A DNA stretch of 64,000 nucleotides from Flavobacterium stagni (GTDB taxonomy: Bacteria; Bacteroidota; Bacteroidia; Flavobacteriales; Flavobacteriaceae): assembly GCF_004122105.1 (NCBI RefSeq), contig NZ_SBKN01000001.1, forward strand, positions 620,001-684,000, read 5' to 3'. Positions within the stretch are counted from its first letter, which is position 1, and each line of letters opens with the position of its first letter. Both the position numbers and the translations under genes were made by a program. The notes under the pieces were generated by a model that saw nothing but the letters and a program-made list of their open reading frames with translations, ran no database searches and was not told where the DNA came from. Shown here piece after piece: positions 33,206-41,617 of this stretch.

Positions 33206-34195
33206 ATGTCTATTAAAAACATCCGATTGGAAGTGATGCAATTCCTCGAAAAAAGCATCGATAGCTTTGTTGACGAATACCTCGTTCCCGTCGAAAAAAT
33301 TTGGCAACCTACGGATTTGTTGCCCGATTCTCAAAAAGAGAATTTTATTGAAGAAGTTCGCGAATTGCGCGAAATCGCCAACGATTTACCCTATGATTTC
33401 TGGGTTGTAATGGTAGGCGACACCATTACGGAGGAAGCTTTGCCTACCTATGAATCTTGGTTGATGGAAGTAGAAGGTGTCGATAACGAAGGTCGCAATG
33501 GCTGGTCAAAATGGGTACGCCATTGGACTGGGGAAGAAAACCGCCACGGCGATGCTTTAAACAAGTATTTGTACTTGTCTGGGCGCGTCAATATGCGAGA
33601 AGTGGAAGTAACCACCCAACATTTAATCAATGACGGTTTTGATATCGGGACAGGAAAAGACCCGTATAAGAACTTTGTTTACACCAGTTTTCAAGAATTA
33701 GCAACCTATATCTCTCATAACCGTGTGTCGCAATTGGCCAAAGATTTTGGAGATAAAAAGTTGTCGCGTTTGTGTAAAATGGTTGCTGGTGATGAAATGC
33801 GTCACCATTTGGCATACAGCGAATTTGTGAACCGTATTTTCAAAGTCGATCCGAGCGAAATGATGTTGGCGTTTCAATACATGATGAAACAAAAAATCAC
33901 GATGCCTGCTCATTTCTTGCGTGAATCGGGAGAGAAAATCAGCACAGCTTTTGAAGAATTTTCTAATTCAGCGCAGAAAATCGGTGTCTACACGGCCAAC
34001 GATTACGTGGATATTTTACGCAAATTAATCGCTACTTGGGAAATTGATAAAATTTCGAGTTTAACGGATGAGGCCGAGCGCGCACGCGATTATTTGATGA
34101 AATTACCCGACCGTATGGCTCGTATTTCTGAACGTTTGGTTTTGCCTGAAGAAACTAAAAAATTCAAATGGGTACAACCCGCATTAGCCATTTAA
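33206..34195 (+). CDS. Acyl-[acyl-carrier-protein] desaturase
   Basis: A 329-residue soluble di-iron desaturase of the stearoyl-ACP type that introduces a double bond into acyl-ACP. The di-iron ligands sit in the two E-x-x-H motifs: G-E-E-N-R-H-G-D and D-E-M-R-H-H. Helical sequence of ferritin-like type fills the rest, with no membrane segment. Length resembles plant delta-9 desaturase and actinobacterial DesA. Flanked by the PlsC-like gene (9 bp) and an HD-domain gene (1 bp). Double-bond position cannot be read. Confidence 0.92.
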   Translation: MSIKNIRLEVMQFLEKSIDSFVDEYLVPVEKIWQPTDLLPDSQKENFIEEVRELREIANDLPYDFWVVMVGDTITEEALPTYESWLMEVEGVDNEGRNGWSKWVRHWTGEENRHGDALNKYLYLSGRVNMREVEVTTQHLINDGFDIGTGKDPYKNFVYTSFQELATYISHNRVSQLAKDFGDKKLSRLCKMVAGDEMRHHLAYSEFVNRIFKVDPSEMMLAFQYMMKQKITMPAHFLRESGEKISTAFEEFSNSAQKIGVYTANDYVDILRKLIATWEIDKISSLTDEAERARDYLMKLPDRMARISERLVLPEETKKFKWVQPALAI

Positions 34196-34196
34196 T

Positions 34197-34841
34197 ATGG
34201 GGATCGTTGATGCTACCATTATTTATGTAAAAAAACAATTGGAAGGTGCAGAAGCCGGTCACGACTGGTTTCACATTGAACGGGTTTACCGCAACGCACT
34301 TCATATTGCTGATCAAGAACATTGCAATCGGGAAGTGGTGCAGTTGGCTGCTTTATTGCACGATATTGCCGATAGTAAGTTCCATGGTGGTGATGAAAGT
34401 ATCGGACCCAAAACCGCGCGAACTTTTTTAGAAAGTCAGCACGCCGATGAGGCTACAATTGATCATGTGGTTAAAATCATTGAAAATATTTCTTTCAAAG
34501 GTGGGAAAACGGAACGAACGTTTTCTTCGTTAGAATTGGATATCGTGCAAGATGCCGATCGATTGGATGCCATTGGTGCTATTGGTATTGCCCGAACATT
34601 TAATTATGGGGGTTTCAAAAACCGACCGATGTACGATCCAGCCATTGCACCCAATATGCACATGACCAAAGAAGAATACAAAGCAAGCAATGCACCTACA
34701 ATTAATCATTTTTATGAGAAATTGTTATTGCTTAAAGACCGAATGAATACTCCTGCAGGTAGAAAATTAGCAGAAGAACGCCATCGTTTTATGGAAGTTT
34801 TTTTAGCCCAATTCTATGCCGAATGGGAAGGCGCAAAATAA
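34197..34841 (+). CDS. HD-domain phosphohydrolase
   Basis: A 214-residue metal-dependent phosphohydrolase of the HD superfamily. Ligands: His in H-D-W-F-H-I-E-R-V, the H-D pair in L-L-H-D-I-A-D-S-K-F, and Asp in D-A-D-R-L-D-A-I-G-A-I-G. This is the YedJ/PF01966-type pattern of small nucleotide or phosphate-ester hydrolases. It starts 1 bp after the desaturase stop and ends in a strong terminator, so it is the last gene of the acyltransferase-desaturase unit. Substrate unknown. Confidence 0.88.
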   Translation: MGIVDATIIYVKKQLEGAEAGHDWFHIERVYRNALHIADQEHCNREVVQLAALLHDIADSKFHGGDESIGPKTARTFLESQHADEATIDHVVKIIENISFKGGKTERTFSSLELDIVQDADRLDAIGAIGIARTFNYGGFKNRPMYDPAIAPNMHMTKEEYKASNAPTINHFYEKLLLLKDRMNTPAGRKLAEERHRFMEVFLAQFYAEWEGAK

Positions 34842-34869
34842 AAAAGAGAACCGTTTAGGTTCTCTTTTT
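34841..34869. terminator. Bidirectional intrinsic terminator
   Basis: AAAAAGAGAACC (34841-34852) and GGTTCTCTTTTT (34858-34869) form a perfect 12-bp stem with a 5-nt loop. It begins at the last base of the HD gene stop and ends 2 nt before the stop of the convergent lipoprotein gene. Confidence 0.9.
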
Positions 34870-34871
34870 GT

Positions 34872-35279
34872 TTATATTCTAGTTAGAATAACAATATTTG
34901 TAATCCCAGAATCAATAAATTTAACTTTTAATGTGGTATTGGATAATTCTAAAATTTGTCCATTTACAACAGTATTGTCGGAATACGTAATATTTAAAGA
35001 ATTTTCGGTTTTACTCCATACACCAGTGTCTATCGATTCGTTACAACTTGTGTTGTAGTAGTGATCTTTCAAGGCTCCACTGGAGAGGAATTCTGTGAAA
35101 TCTTTGACACAACCTGGAGAATGTTCATAGGGAGTTAACACTTCTTGGTTATTCACTAAGGTGCCTTCTTGTGTAAATTGCCATTTTCCTACAATTGATA
35201 CCGCTGGAGTGTCAGAGTCACTTTTACTACAACTTAACATAGAGAAAGTTACTAAGGCGAATAGAATGATTTTTTTCAT
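34872..35279 (-). CDS. Lipocalin-like lipoprotein
   Basis: A 135-residue lipoprotein with lipobox M-L-S-C (Cys17) followed by S-K-S-D-S-D, a usual flavobacterial outer-membrane tether. The mature part starts with I-V-G-K-W-Q-F, the G-x-W signature of lipocalin-like domains, and is beta-rich with three Cys (S-P-G-C-V, N-T-S-C-N). Such small lipoproteins are common in the group and mostly uncharacterised. Ligand unknown. It lies 23 bp before the crotonase gene on the same strand, in the downstream direction. Confidence 0.75.
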   Translation of the reverse strand: MKKIILFALVTFSMLSCSKSDSDTPAVSIVGKWQFTQEGTLVNNQEVLTPYEHSPGCVKDFTEFLSSGALKDHYYNTSCNESIDTGVWSKTENSLNITYSDNTVVNGQILELSNTTLKVKFIDSGITNIVILTRI

Positions 35280-35302
35280 GTTTATTTAAGGATTATTATT
35301 GT

Positions 35303-36085
35303 TTATTTCCCAGGGAATTCCGCTTTGCGTTTTTCCAAGAACGCCGTTGTACCTTCTTTGAAATCTTCAGTGCCAAAACACTTTCCAAAGGATTTAATTT
35401 CGGTTTTGAATCCTTCTTTGGCATCTACAAATCCGGCATTAACCGCTTTGATAGCATAACTGATAGCCACAGGTGAGTTTTTCAAGATTTTGCTCGCAAT
35501 GCCTTTGGTGAATTCTAGCAATTCGGCTTGGGGAACAACATGATTAACTAAACCGTAACTTTTTGCGGTTTCGGCATCAATCATTCCCGCCGTCATGATC
35601 ATTTCCATGGCACGTCCTTTTCCAACCAATTGGGGTAAACGCTGTGTGCCTCCATATCCAGGAATCACTCCCAATGTCACTTCAGGTAAGCCCATTTTTG
35701 CATTGTCCGAAGCAACTCGGAAATGACACGACATGGCCAATTCCAATCCGCCGCCTAAGGCAAAACCATTCACTGCAGCAATGACAGGTGTTTTCATATT
35801 TTCGACAAAGTCAAATAATAACTCCTGACCTAAAGCCGCTAATTGCGCGCCTTCTTCAATTGAAAAATGCGCAAATTCAGAAATGTCGGCACCGGCTACA
35901 AAAGCTTTTTCTCCTGAACCGGTTAATACAATAGCTTTTACCGTTGCATCAGCATCCAATTGAGCTAAGGCATCATGCAACTCTTGAATAGTAGCTTTGT
36001 TCAAAGCATTCAATTTACTTGGACGGTTGATGGTTACTTGCGCCAAATTTCCGTCGATGTCCACAAGGATATTTTCGAATGTCAT
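35303..36085 (-). CDS. Enoyl-CoA hydratase/isomerase (crotonase)
   Basis: A 260-residue crotonase-fold enzyme. The oxyanion-hole segment A-F-V-A-G-A-D-I-S-E is present, and both catalytic glutamates of true enoyl-CoA hydratases are kept (L-G-G-G-L-E-L-A and G-L-P-E-V-T-L-G), followed by I-P-G-Y-G-G-T-Q-R-L. It should hydrate trans-2-enoyl-CoA to 3-hydroxyacyl-CoA in beta-oxidation or butyrate-type metabolism. Size is standard. It is 10 bp downstream of the histidine kinase. Confidence 0.93.
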   Translation of the reverse strand: MTFENILVDIDGNLAQVTINRPSKLNALNKATIQELHDALAQLDADATVKAIVLTGSGEKAFVAGADISEFAHFSIEEGAQLAALGQELLFDFVENMKTPVIAAVNGFALGGGLELAMSCHFRVASDNAKMGLPEVTLGVIPGYGGTQRLPQLVGKGRAMEMIMTAGMIDAETAKSYGLVNHVVPQAELLEFTKGIASKILKNSPVAISYAIKAVNAGFVDAKEGFKTEIKSFGKCFGTEDFKEGTTAFLEKRKAEFPGK

Positions 36086-36095
36086 ACGTAGTGTT

Positions 36096-37544
36096 TTAGT
36101 GGTTTGTGAAAGGTAAGGTCACTTTGAATGTTGTCCCTTTTCCATATTCGGATTCAAAAGTAATCGTTCCTTTATAATTTTCAATAATATTTTTGATAAT
36201 CCCGAGTCCGAGACCCATACCACTTGTTTTCGTAGTAAATTTGGGTTCGAAAATATGTTCCTGGTTGTCGGGTTCAATTCCGATACCGTTGTCCTTTACC
36301 AAAATGGTCACGCCTTCTTCATCGCGTTGAACGCTAACTTCAATGGATTTTTCTTCTTGTTCTTCAGGCAAGGCTTGTATCGCATTTTTCACCAAATTGG
36401 TAATGATACGAATCAATTGCGTGCGGTCCATTACCGTGATAATTTCCGCCTCAGCACTCGTAAACGTAATGTATTCTTCGTTAAAAATATCCAACGAGAA
36501 TTCGACCACTTCCACCACATTCAAGGTTTCATTTTGCTGTGCCGGCATCGAGGCAAAGTTCGAAAACGCCGAAGCCACCGCTGTCATCGTGTCGATTTGT
36601 TGAATGATGGTTTTGGTATAATCGTTGAGTTTCTGTCGTAAATTCGGGTCGTTTTCATCAAATTTTCGTTGGAAGCTTTGTACAGTAAGTCGCATCGGCG
36701 TCAACGGATTTTTAATCTCGTGGGCCACTTGTTTCGCCATTTCGCGCCAAGCTTGTTCCCGTTCGGATTGGGCCAACATCGAGGCACTTTCTTCCAACTT
36801 GTCCACCATCGCATTATAGGCCTTAATCAACGAATTGATTTCACGACTATTGTCCTCAATCATGATTTTCTCATTCTTTTGGTTCAAACTGGTTTCGTTG
36901 ATTTTGTCCGAAATCGTTTTGAGCGATTGGGTAATATAAGAAGATAAAAAATAGGCCAAAGCAAAAGCAATCAACAGCATGAAAAAGTAAACCTGTCCCA
37001 AGCGTACCAAGAAATCCTGGATTTCATTTTCATAAATACTATCATCTTCCACATAGGGTAAATTCAAAATCCCAAGCGGTTTGAATCGGTCGTCTTTGAT
37101 TTGGGTAAAGGAAGAACGAATCTTGAGTCCGTCCACATTTTTAATATCCACATACCTTTTTTCAATGGATGATTGGACTAATTTTAAAATGTATTGCGGA
37201 ATAGGCGGAGAAATACTGTCCACGGCAAACGAAGCTTTGGACGATTTCAACAAATTCCCTTTCAAACTATAAATATTGATTTCAACACTATGAATGTCGG
37301 AGAGTTCGTGAATTTTATCCTTGAAAATTAAGGGCAAATTTTTCTCCGTTAGGGGATAAGTTGTGTTCGCTAAAATGTAGTTAATATGCTCCCGAACCGC
37401 ATCTTCCTTGCGTTCCAAGCGTTCTTGATGGAAATTGCGCGCCTCACTTTTGAACTGAAACAACGAAATCGACGCCATCAAAATCGATGCAATTAATATC
37501 AATACAATCATCGATAGGAAAATCCGTATTCGAAGGGAAAGCAT
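36096..37544 (-). CDS. Sensor histidine kinase (NtrY-like)
   Basis: A membrane histidine kinase of 482 residues. Two membrane helices (about 5-27 and 180-202) enclose a periplasmic sensor domain; a HAMP-like linker follows. The H-box is Q-V-A-H-E-I-K-N-P-L-T-P-M, the N-box N-L-V-K-N-A-I-Q-A-L, and the G boxes D-N-G-I-G-I and T-S-G-M-G-L-G-L. The K-N-P-L-T-P pattern is typical of NtrY-type kinases. The ATG at 37544 is preferred over GTG at 37568, since it puts the N-terminal helix at the start. No response regulator lies beside it. The stimulus is unknown; downstream of hemH-hemJ, it could be in the same transcript. Confidence 0.88.
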   Translation of the reverse strand: MLSLRIRIFLSMIVLILIASILMASISLFQFKSEARNFHQERLERKEDAVREHINYILANTTYPLTEKNLPLIFKDKIHELSDIHSVEINIYSLKGNLLKSSKASFAVDSISPPIPQYILKLVQSSIEKRYVDIKNVDGLKIRSSFTQIKDDRFKPLGILNLPYVEDDSIYENEIQDFLVRLGQVYFFMLLIAFALAYFLSSYITQSLKTISDKINETSLNQKNEKIMIEDNSREINSLIKAYNAMVDKLEESASMLAQSEREQAWREMAKQVAHEIKNPLTPMRLTVQSFQRKFDENDPNLRQKLNDYTKTIIQQIDTMTAVASAFSNFASMPAQQNETLNVVEVVEFSLDIFNEEYITFTSAEAEIITVMDRTQLIRIITNLVKNAIQALPEEQEEKSIEVSVQRDEEGVTILVKDNGIGIEPDNQEHIFEPKFTTKTSGMGLGLGIIKNIIENYKGTITFESEYGKGTTFKVTLPFTNH

Positions 37545-37591
37545 GGATATTTTGAAGTTGGAAAGCACTGAGTTGAGTTAGGAATTATGAA

Positions 37592-38137
37592 TTAAGAATT
37601 ATTTTTCTTTCTAATATTCTTGTAAAATTTAAAGCCGAGCATAATGAGTATTGAGAATCCAATTATCCCCACAACACCGTAAATCCAGTCAATGGCATTT
37701 TTTAGAATGACCAAAAAGACGACAGCAAATAAGATGATTGTGGCGCCTTCGTTCCATAAGCGCATGAAGTTGGAACTGTATCGGGTGTCGTCGTTTTGCA
37801 ATTGCTTGTAGATTTGGTGGCATTTGAAATGATAAGCAAACAAGAGTACCACAAATCCCAATTTCACTTGCATCCACGGCATGTAAATCCAACCCGGATT
37901 TAAATGCAATAAGGTTAATGCAAATAATGTTGCCAACACCGCACTGGGCCACGTGATGATATACCATAATCGGTAGGTCATAATTTTGTATTGTGCTCCC
38001 AGAATTTCCTTTTCAGGCGAAGGTTTGGATTGCGCTTCAATTTGATACACAAACAACCGAACAATATAAAAGAGTCCGGCAAACCAGGTGATCACAAAGA
38101 TCAAGTGCAAGGCTTTGATGTTGTTGTAGAGATCCAT
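37592..38137 (-). CDS. hemJ: Protoporphyrinogen IX oxidase HemJ
   Basis: A 181-residue membrane protein with about four to five helices, of the UPF0093/HemJ family that oxidises protoporphyrinogen IX to protoporphyrin IX. The N-terminal helix carries the conserved His (K-A-L-H-L-I-F-V-I-T-W-F-A-G-L-F-Y, His11), and a basic/aromatic second helix (Y-R-L-W-Y-I-I-T-W-P-S) and M-Q-V-K-L-G follow, as in HemJ. It is 45 bp downstream of hemH, matching its place just before ferrochelatase. HemG and HemY are absent here. Confidence 0.9.
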   Translation of the reverse strand: MDLYNNIKALHLIFVITWFAGLFYIVRLFVYQIEAQSKPSPEKEILGAQYKIMTYRLWYIITWPSAVLATLFALTLLHLNPGWIYMPWMQVKLGFVVLLFAYHFKCHQIYKQLQNDDTRYSSNFMRLWNEGATIILFAVVFLVILKNAIDWIYGVVGIIGFSILIMLGFKFYKNIRKKNNS

Positions 38138-38182
38138 GGATACGTTTTAGGTTAAAGTTTCAGGTTGTAAAACGGACCTTTA

Positions 38183-39196
38183 TTATTTACTCCAATCATT
38201 GACCCAATTGGCCACCACTTGACACCATTCGTCTTCATCGTTTAAACAAGGCACGGCAAAAAATGCTTCCCCGCCATTTTCGATAAACTCTTCGTTGGCA
38301 CGCATCGCAATTTCTTCCAATGTTTCCAAACAATCCGAAACGAAAGCAGGGGTTACAACCGCTAATTTCTTGATACCTTTGGCCGGCATTTTGTTGATTT
38401 CTACATCGGTATACGGCGTTAACCATTTGTCACCTGCTAAACGCGATTGGAAGGTCTGACTGTATTTCCCTTCAGGGATTCCCAACAATTCCACGACTTG
38501 ACGTGTCGTTTCATAACATTGGTGACGGTAGCAAAACTCATGCGCTGGAGAGGCCGTGACACAACATTTGTTGTCTATTGTACAATGCGATTTGGTAACA
38601 TCCGTTTTGCGAATGTGACGTTTCGGAATGCCGTGGTAGGAAAACAATAAATGATCGTATTCAAAACCTTCCAAATGTTTTTTAATCGAATGGGCTAACA
38701 CTTGGATGAAATCAGGTTTGTTGTAAAAGGCAGGCACTTTCGTAATCGACATTTCTGGAAAATGCTTTTGTTGCAATTCATCCGCCAATGCCCAAATAGT
38801 GGTAGTGGAAGCCATAGCATACTGAGGATACAACGCCAATAACATCACATCGGTTACGCCTTTATCTTTCAACTCTTGCAATCCTTTTTGTATGGTCATG
38901 GTGCCATAACGCATGGCTAAAGCCACGGGAACATCTACAAGTTTTTCGACCTTATTGTGCATTTTTTTTGAAATCACAATAAGGGGCGAACCTTCATCCG
39001 TCCAAATCTGACTGTAGGCCTCGGCTGATTTTTTAGGACGCGTTTGCAAAATTATTCCGCGTACCAACAAAGCGCGTAATAAATAAGGAACGTCAATAAC
39101 GTATTTATCCATTAAAAACTCATCCAAATACGGCTTAACATCTTTTGGGGTCGGACTTTCAGGTGAACCGAGGTTGACTAATAATACTCCTTTCAT
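38183..39196 (-). CDS. hemH: Ferrochelatase
   Basis: A 337-residue ferrochelatase that inserts Fe2+ into protoporphyrin IX. The N-terminal signature is G-V-L-L-V-N-L-G-S-P-E-S-P; the catalytic His is in F-S-Y-H-G-I-P-K-R-H, and the Glu in C-L-E-T-L-E-E-I. Five Cys (205, 211, 212, 222, 227) cluster in the region just after the active-site His, where most proteobacterial enzymes have one or two, so a metal or Fe-S site is possible. Start at ATG 39196; the longer frame begins with TTG. Convergence of hemH-hemJ with the divergent hem operon supports the assignment. Confidence 0.95.
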   Translation of the reverse strand: MKGVLLVNLGSPESPTPKDVKPYLDEFLMDKYVIDVPYLLRALLVRGIILQTRPKKSAEAYSQIWTDEGSPLIVISKKMHNKVEKLVDVPVALAMRYGTMTIQKGLQELKDKGVTDVMLLALYPQYAMASTTTIWALADELQQKHFPEMSITKVPAFYNKPDFIQVLAHSIKKHLEGFEYDHLLFSYHGIPKRHIRKTDVTKSHCTIDNKCCVTASPAHEFCYRHQCYETTRQVVELLGIPEGKYSQTFQSRLAGDKWLTPYTDVEINKMPAKGIKKLAVVTPAFVSDCLETLEEIAMRANEEFIENGGEAFFAVPCLNDEDEWCQVVANWVNDWSK

Positions 39197-39255
39197 TTTG
39201 GGCAATTTATTTTTTATCTATAATTTCTTTAAAATTCCTTTTTTGTCAATCCAAC

Positions 39256-40128
39256 TTAGGTGTTGACTTGTAAATTCATTAAATATTTTTTGGGCGTGGT
39301 GCCAAATTTTTTCTTGAAGGCTGCTATAAAATGACTTCCTGTGCTGTAACCCACTTTGAGTCCTACTTCATTCACATTATACGAGCCGCTGTCCAACAGT
39401 TTTCGGGCATAATCCATTTTATAATCAAACAAAAACCCATACACGGTATCGCCGTAAATTTGTTTGAAACCCATTTTTAATTTTTTCAAATTCAAACCCA
39501 CTTGATCGGCCAATTCTTGTAATCCCGGCGGTTCGGCCATGTTGGCAATTACGATTTCTTTAGCCTTACGGATTTTTAATACATTTTCCTCATCAATCAA
39601 AAACGGACATTGTTCCGCATTGGGATCTTCAGAGCGGTTAAAGTACAAACTCAACAACTCATAGCCTTTACCTTTATAATAGAGATTTTTGATAGAGGGA
39701 TTGAGGTTATAATGAAACAACTGACTCAGGACAATCGCCATGGACGGACTGATGTTGTTTTCTTTATAATATTTCTTGTCGATATTCTCTTCACTCAAAA
39801 ACGGAATGTTCTCCGTATCCGAAGAAAATAATTTGTGGAGTTTTTTAATGGAAATTAAAATCGAAATCAACCAGGTGTTTGGAGCCACTTCCAATTGAAT
39901 CGGCAGCTCTTTTTGCGGATTATAAAACAATAATGATTTCTCTTCTTTTAATTCTAAAGCATAATTTCCATCGTTGAAAACGAATTTGGCTTTTCCTTTT
40001 AAGCCAAAATGAAACTGAATCAGCCCTTGCGGAACCGCACGTTTCACGGGAAAATTTTCTGTTCCGTCGTTTTGAAACCGAATCAGTAAGAAATCTTCCT
40101 CAATTTTTATTTCTTCAAAAGAACCCAT
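39256..40128 (-). CDS. AraC-family transcriptional regulator
   Basis: A 290-residue regulator. The N-terminal 175 residues form a beta-rich (cupin-like) sensor domain. The C-terminal 100 residues hold the two helix-turn-helix motifs of AraC/XylS proteins (L-Q-E-L-A-D-Q-V-G-L-N-L-K-K-L-K and V-N-E-V-G-L-K-V-G-Y-S-T-G-S-H-F-I-A-A-F-K-K-K-F-G). It is transcribed away from hemA across a 231-bp spacer that contains repeated AAATAACG words. A role in controlling heme synthesis is inferred from position alone. The effector is unknown. Confidence 0.9.
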   Translation of the reverse strand: MGSFEEIKIEEDFLLIRFQNDGTENFPVKRAVPQGLIQFHFGLKGKAKFVFNDGNYALELKEEKSLLFYNPQKELPIQLEVAPNTWLISILISIKKLHKLFSSDTENIPFLSEENIDKKYYKENNISPSMAIVLSQLFHYNLNPSIKNLYYKGKGYELLSLYFNRSEDPNAEQCPFLIDEENVLKIRKAKEIVIANMAEPPGLQELADQVGLNLKKLKMGFKQIYGDTVYGFLFDYKMDYARKLLDSGSYNVNEVGLKVGYSTGSHFIAAFKKKFGTTPKKYLMNLQVNT

Positions 40129-40222
40129 AGCGATATTTTTTCGTATATGTCTTCCGACGGAAGTTGATTTTGTTATTTAGAATGAATCTACATAAGTTAA
40201 TCGTCAAGCCCCGTCATTGGTA

Positions 40223-40306
40223 CAAATTTAAAATAAATAACGGAAAAAGTTCGTTTTACAATATAAATAACGCACAGCGACATAAAAAGTCCTTTGAGCG
40301 TTATTT
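40223..40306. promoter_or_regulatory. Candidate operator region between the AraC gene and hemA
   Basis: AAATAACG occurs at 40235-40242 and at 40265-40272, exactly 30 bp apart, and its reverse complement CGTTATTT at 40299-40306. The second and third form a 9-bp inverted repeat (AAATAACGC/GCGTTATTT). TAAATTTG on the minus strand (40223-40230) is a -7 box for the AraC gene, and the third site lies where the hemA -33 element should be. A separate palindrome CTTCCG-A-CGGAAG is at 40151-40163. Confidence 0.45.
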
Positions 40307-40325
40307 TTTAAAAATGTATTGAACG

Positions 40326-40333
40326 TAACTTTG
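40326..40333 (+). promoter_or_regulatory. -7 box of the hemA promoter
   Basis: TAACTTTG, an exact TAnnTTTG match. Transcription would start near 40337, 23 nt before the hemA ATG. The expected -33 zone overlaps the CGTTATTT word. Confidence 0.6.
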
Positions 40334-40359
40334 TTCTACTTTTAGGAAAGAGCCCCTTC

Positions 40360-41616
40360 ATGGAAAACGGAATCAAGATCAAACACAATTCCTTTTATGC
40401 AATTGGAATGAGTTACAAGAAAGCAGACGCTGAAACGCGCGGTCGTTTTAGTTTGGATGCCGTTGCGCAAGCAAAATTGTTGCAACAAGCTCAAGAAGAA
40501 AACATTGAGTCGTTAATTGTGACGTCTACCTGTAACCGTACCGAGATTTACGGTTTTGCCCAACATCCTTTTCAATTGATTAAATTGTTGTGCGAAAACA
40601 GTCGCGGTACCGTGGAAGATTTCCAAAAAGTAGCCTATGTATACAAAGGATCTGAAGCAATCAACCACATGTTCCGTGTGGGGACTGGTTTGGATAGTCA
40701 GATTTTAGGCGACTTCGAAATTATCAGTCAGTTGAAAACGGCATTTGCGCAAAGCAAAGAAGAACAATTGGTCAATACGTTTCTTGAGCGATTAATCAAT
40801 TCGGTGATTCAAGCCAGCAAAAAAATCAAAAACGAAACCGAAATTTCTACCGGCGCTACTTCCGTTTCTTTTGCGGCAGTGCAATACATTTTCAAAAACG
40901 TAGAGGCTATTTCAAATAAGAATATCTTGCTTTTTGGAACGGGTAAAATCGGTCGTAATACCTGTGAAAATTTGGTCAAACACACCAAACACAGTCACAT
41001 CACTTTAATTAACCGCACCAAAGACAAAGCCGAACGCTTAGCGCGTAAACTAAATGTCATCGTAAAAGATTACGCCGATTTACAATTGGAAATACAAAAT
41101 GCTGATGTATTGGTCGTGGCAACAGGAGCGCAAAATCCGACCGTCGACAAAGCGATTTTGAATTTGAAAAAACCGTTGACCATTTTGGATTTGTCCATTC
41201 CCAAAAATGTACATGAAAATGTGATGGAAATTCCTGGCGTTACCTTAGTGCACATGGATCAATTATCGCAAATCACCGACGAGACATTGGAAAATCGCAA
41301 GCAACACATTCCGGCTGCTGAAGCGATTATTGAAGAAGTTAAAGAAGAATTTATTGCTTGGACCAAGCAGCGTAAATTTGCTCCAACTATTCATGCCTTG
41401 AAAGCGAAATTGAATTCCATCAAGGAAGGCGAATTGAACGTGCAACGCAAAAAAATGTCCAATTTCGACGAAGAACAAGCGGAAATCATTACCGCTCGCA
41501 TCATACAAAAAATCACCAACCATTTTGCCAATCACCTTAAAGATGAAAACACCCCCGTCGATGAAAGTATCGAATGGATAGAAAAAGTGTTCCAATTGGC
41601 ATCCTCTGAAAAATAA
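40360..41616 (+). CDS. hemA: Glutamyl-tRNA reductase
   Basis: A 418-residue NADPH-dependent enzyme that reduces glutamyl-tRNA-Glu to glutamate-1-semialdehyde, the first committed step of C5-pathway tetrapyrrole synthesis. The catalytic Cys is in V-T-S-T-C-N-R-T-E-I-Y-G (Cys60 region). D-S-Q-I-L-G-D and the NADPH-binding L-L-F-G-T-G-K-I-G-R follow, with the helical dimerisation domain at the C-terminus. It starts a hem operon that runs 1 bp, then 26 bp, gaps into hemC and hemD. Confidence 0.96.
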   Translation: MENGIKIKHNSFYAIGMSYKKADAETRGRFSLDAVAQAKLLQQAQEENIESLIVTSTCNRTEIYGFAQHPFQLIKLLCENSRGTVEDFQKVAYVYKGSEAINHMFRVGTGLDSQILGDFEIISQLKTAFAQSKEEQLVNTFLERLINSVIQASKKIKNETEISTGATSVSFAAVQYIFKNVEAISNKNILLFGTGKIGRNTCENLVKHTKHSHITLINRTKDKAERLARKLNVIVKDYADLQLEIQNADVLVVATGAQNPTVDKAILNLKKPLTILDLSIPKNVHENVMEIPGVTLVHMDQLSQITDETLENRKQHIPAAEAIIEEVKEEFIAWTKQRKFAPTIHALKAKLNSIKEGELNVQRKKMSNFDEEQAEIITARIIQKITNHFANHLKDENTPVDESIEWIEKVFQLASSEK

Positions 41617-41617
41617 G

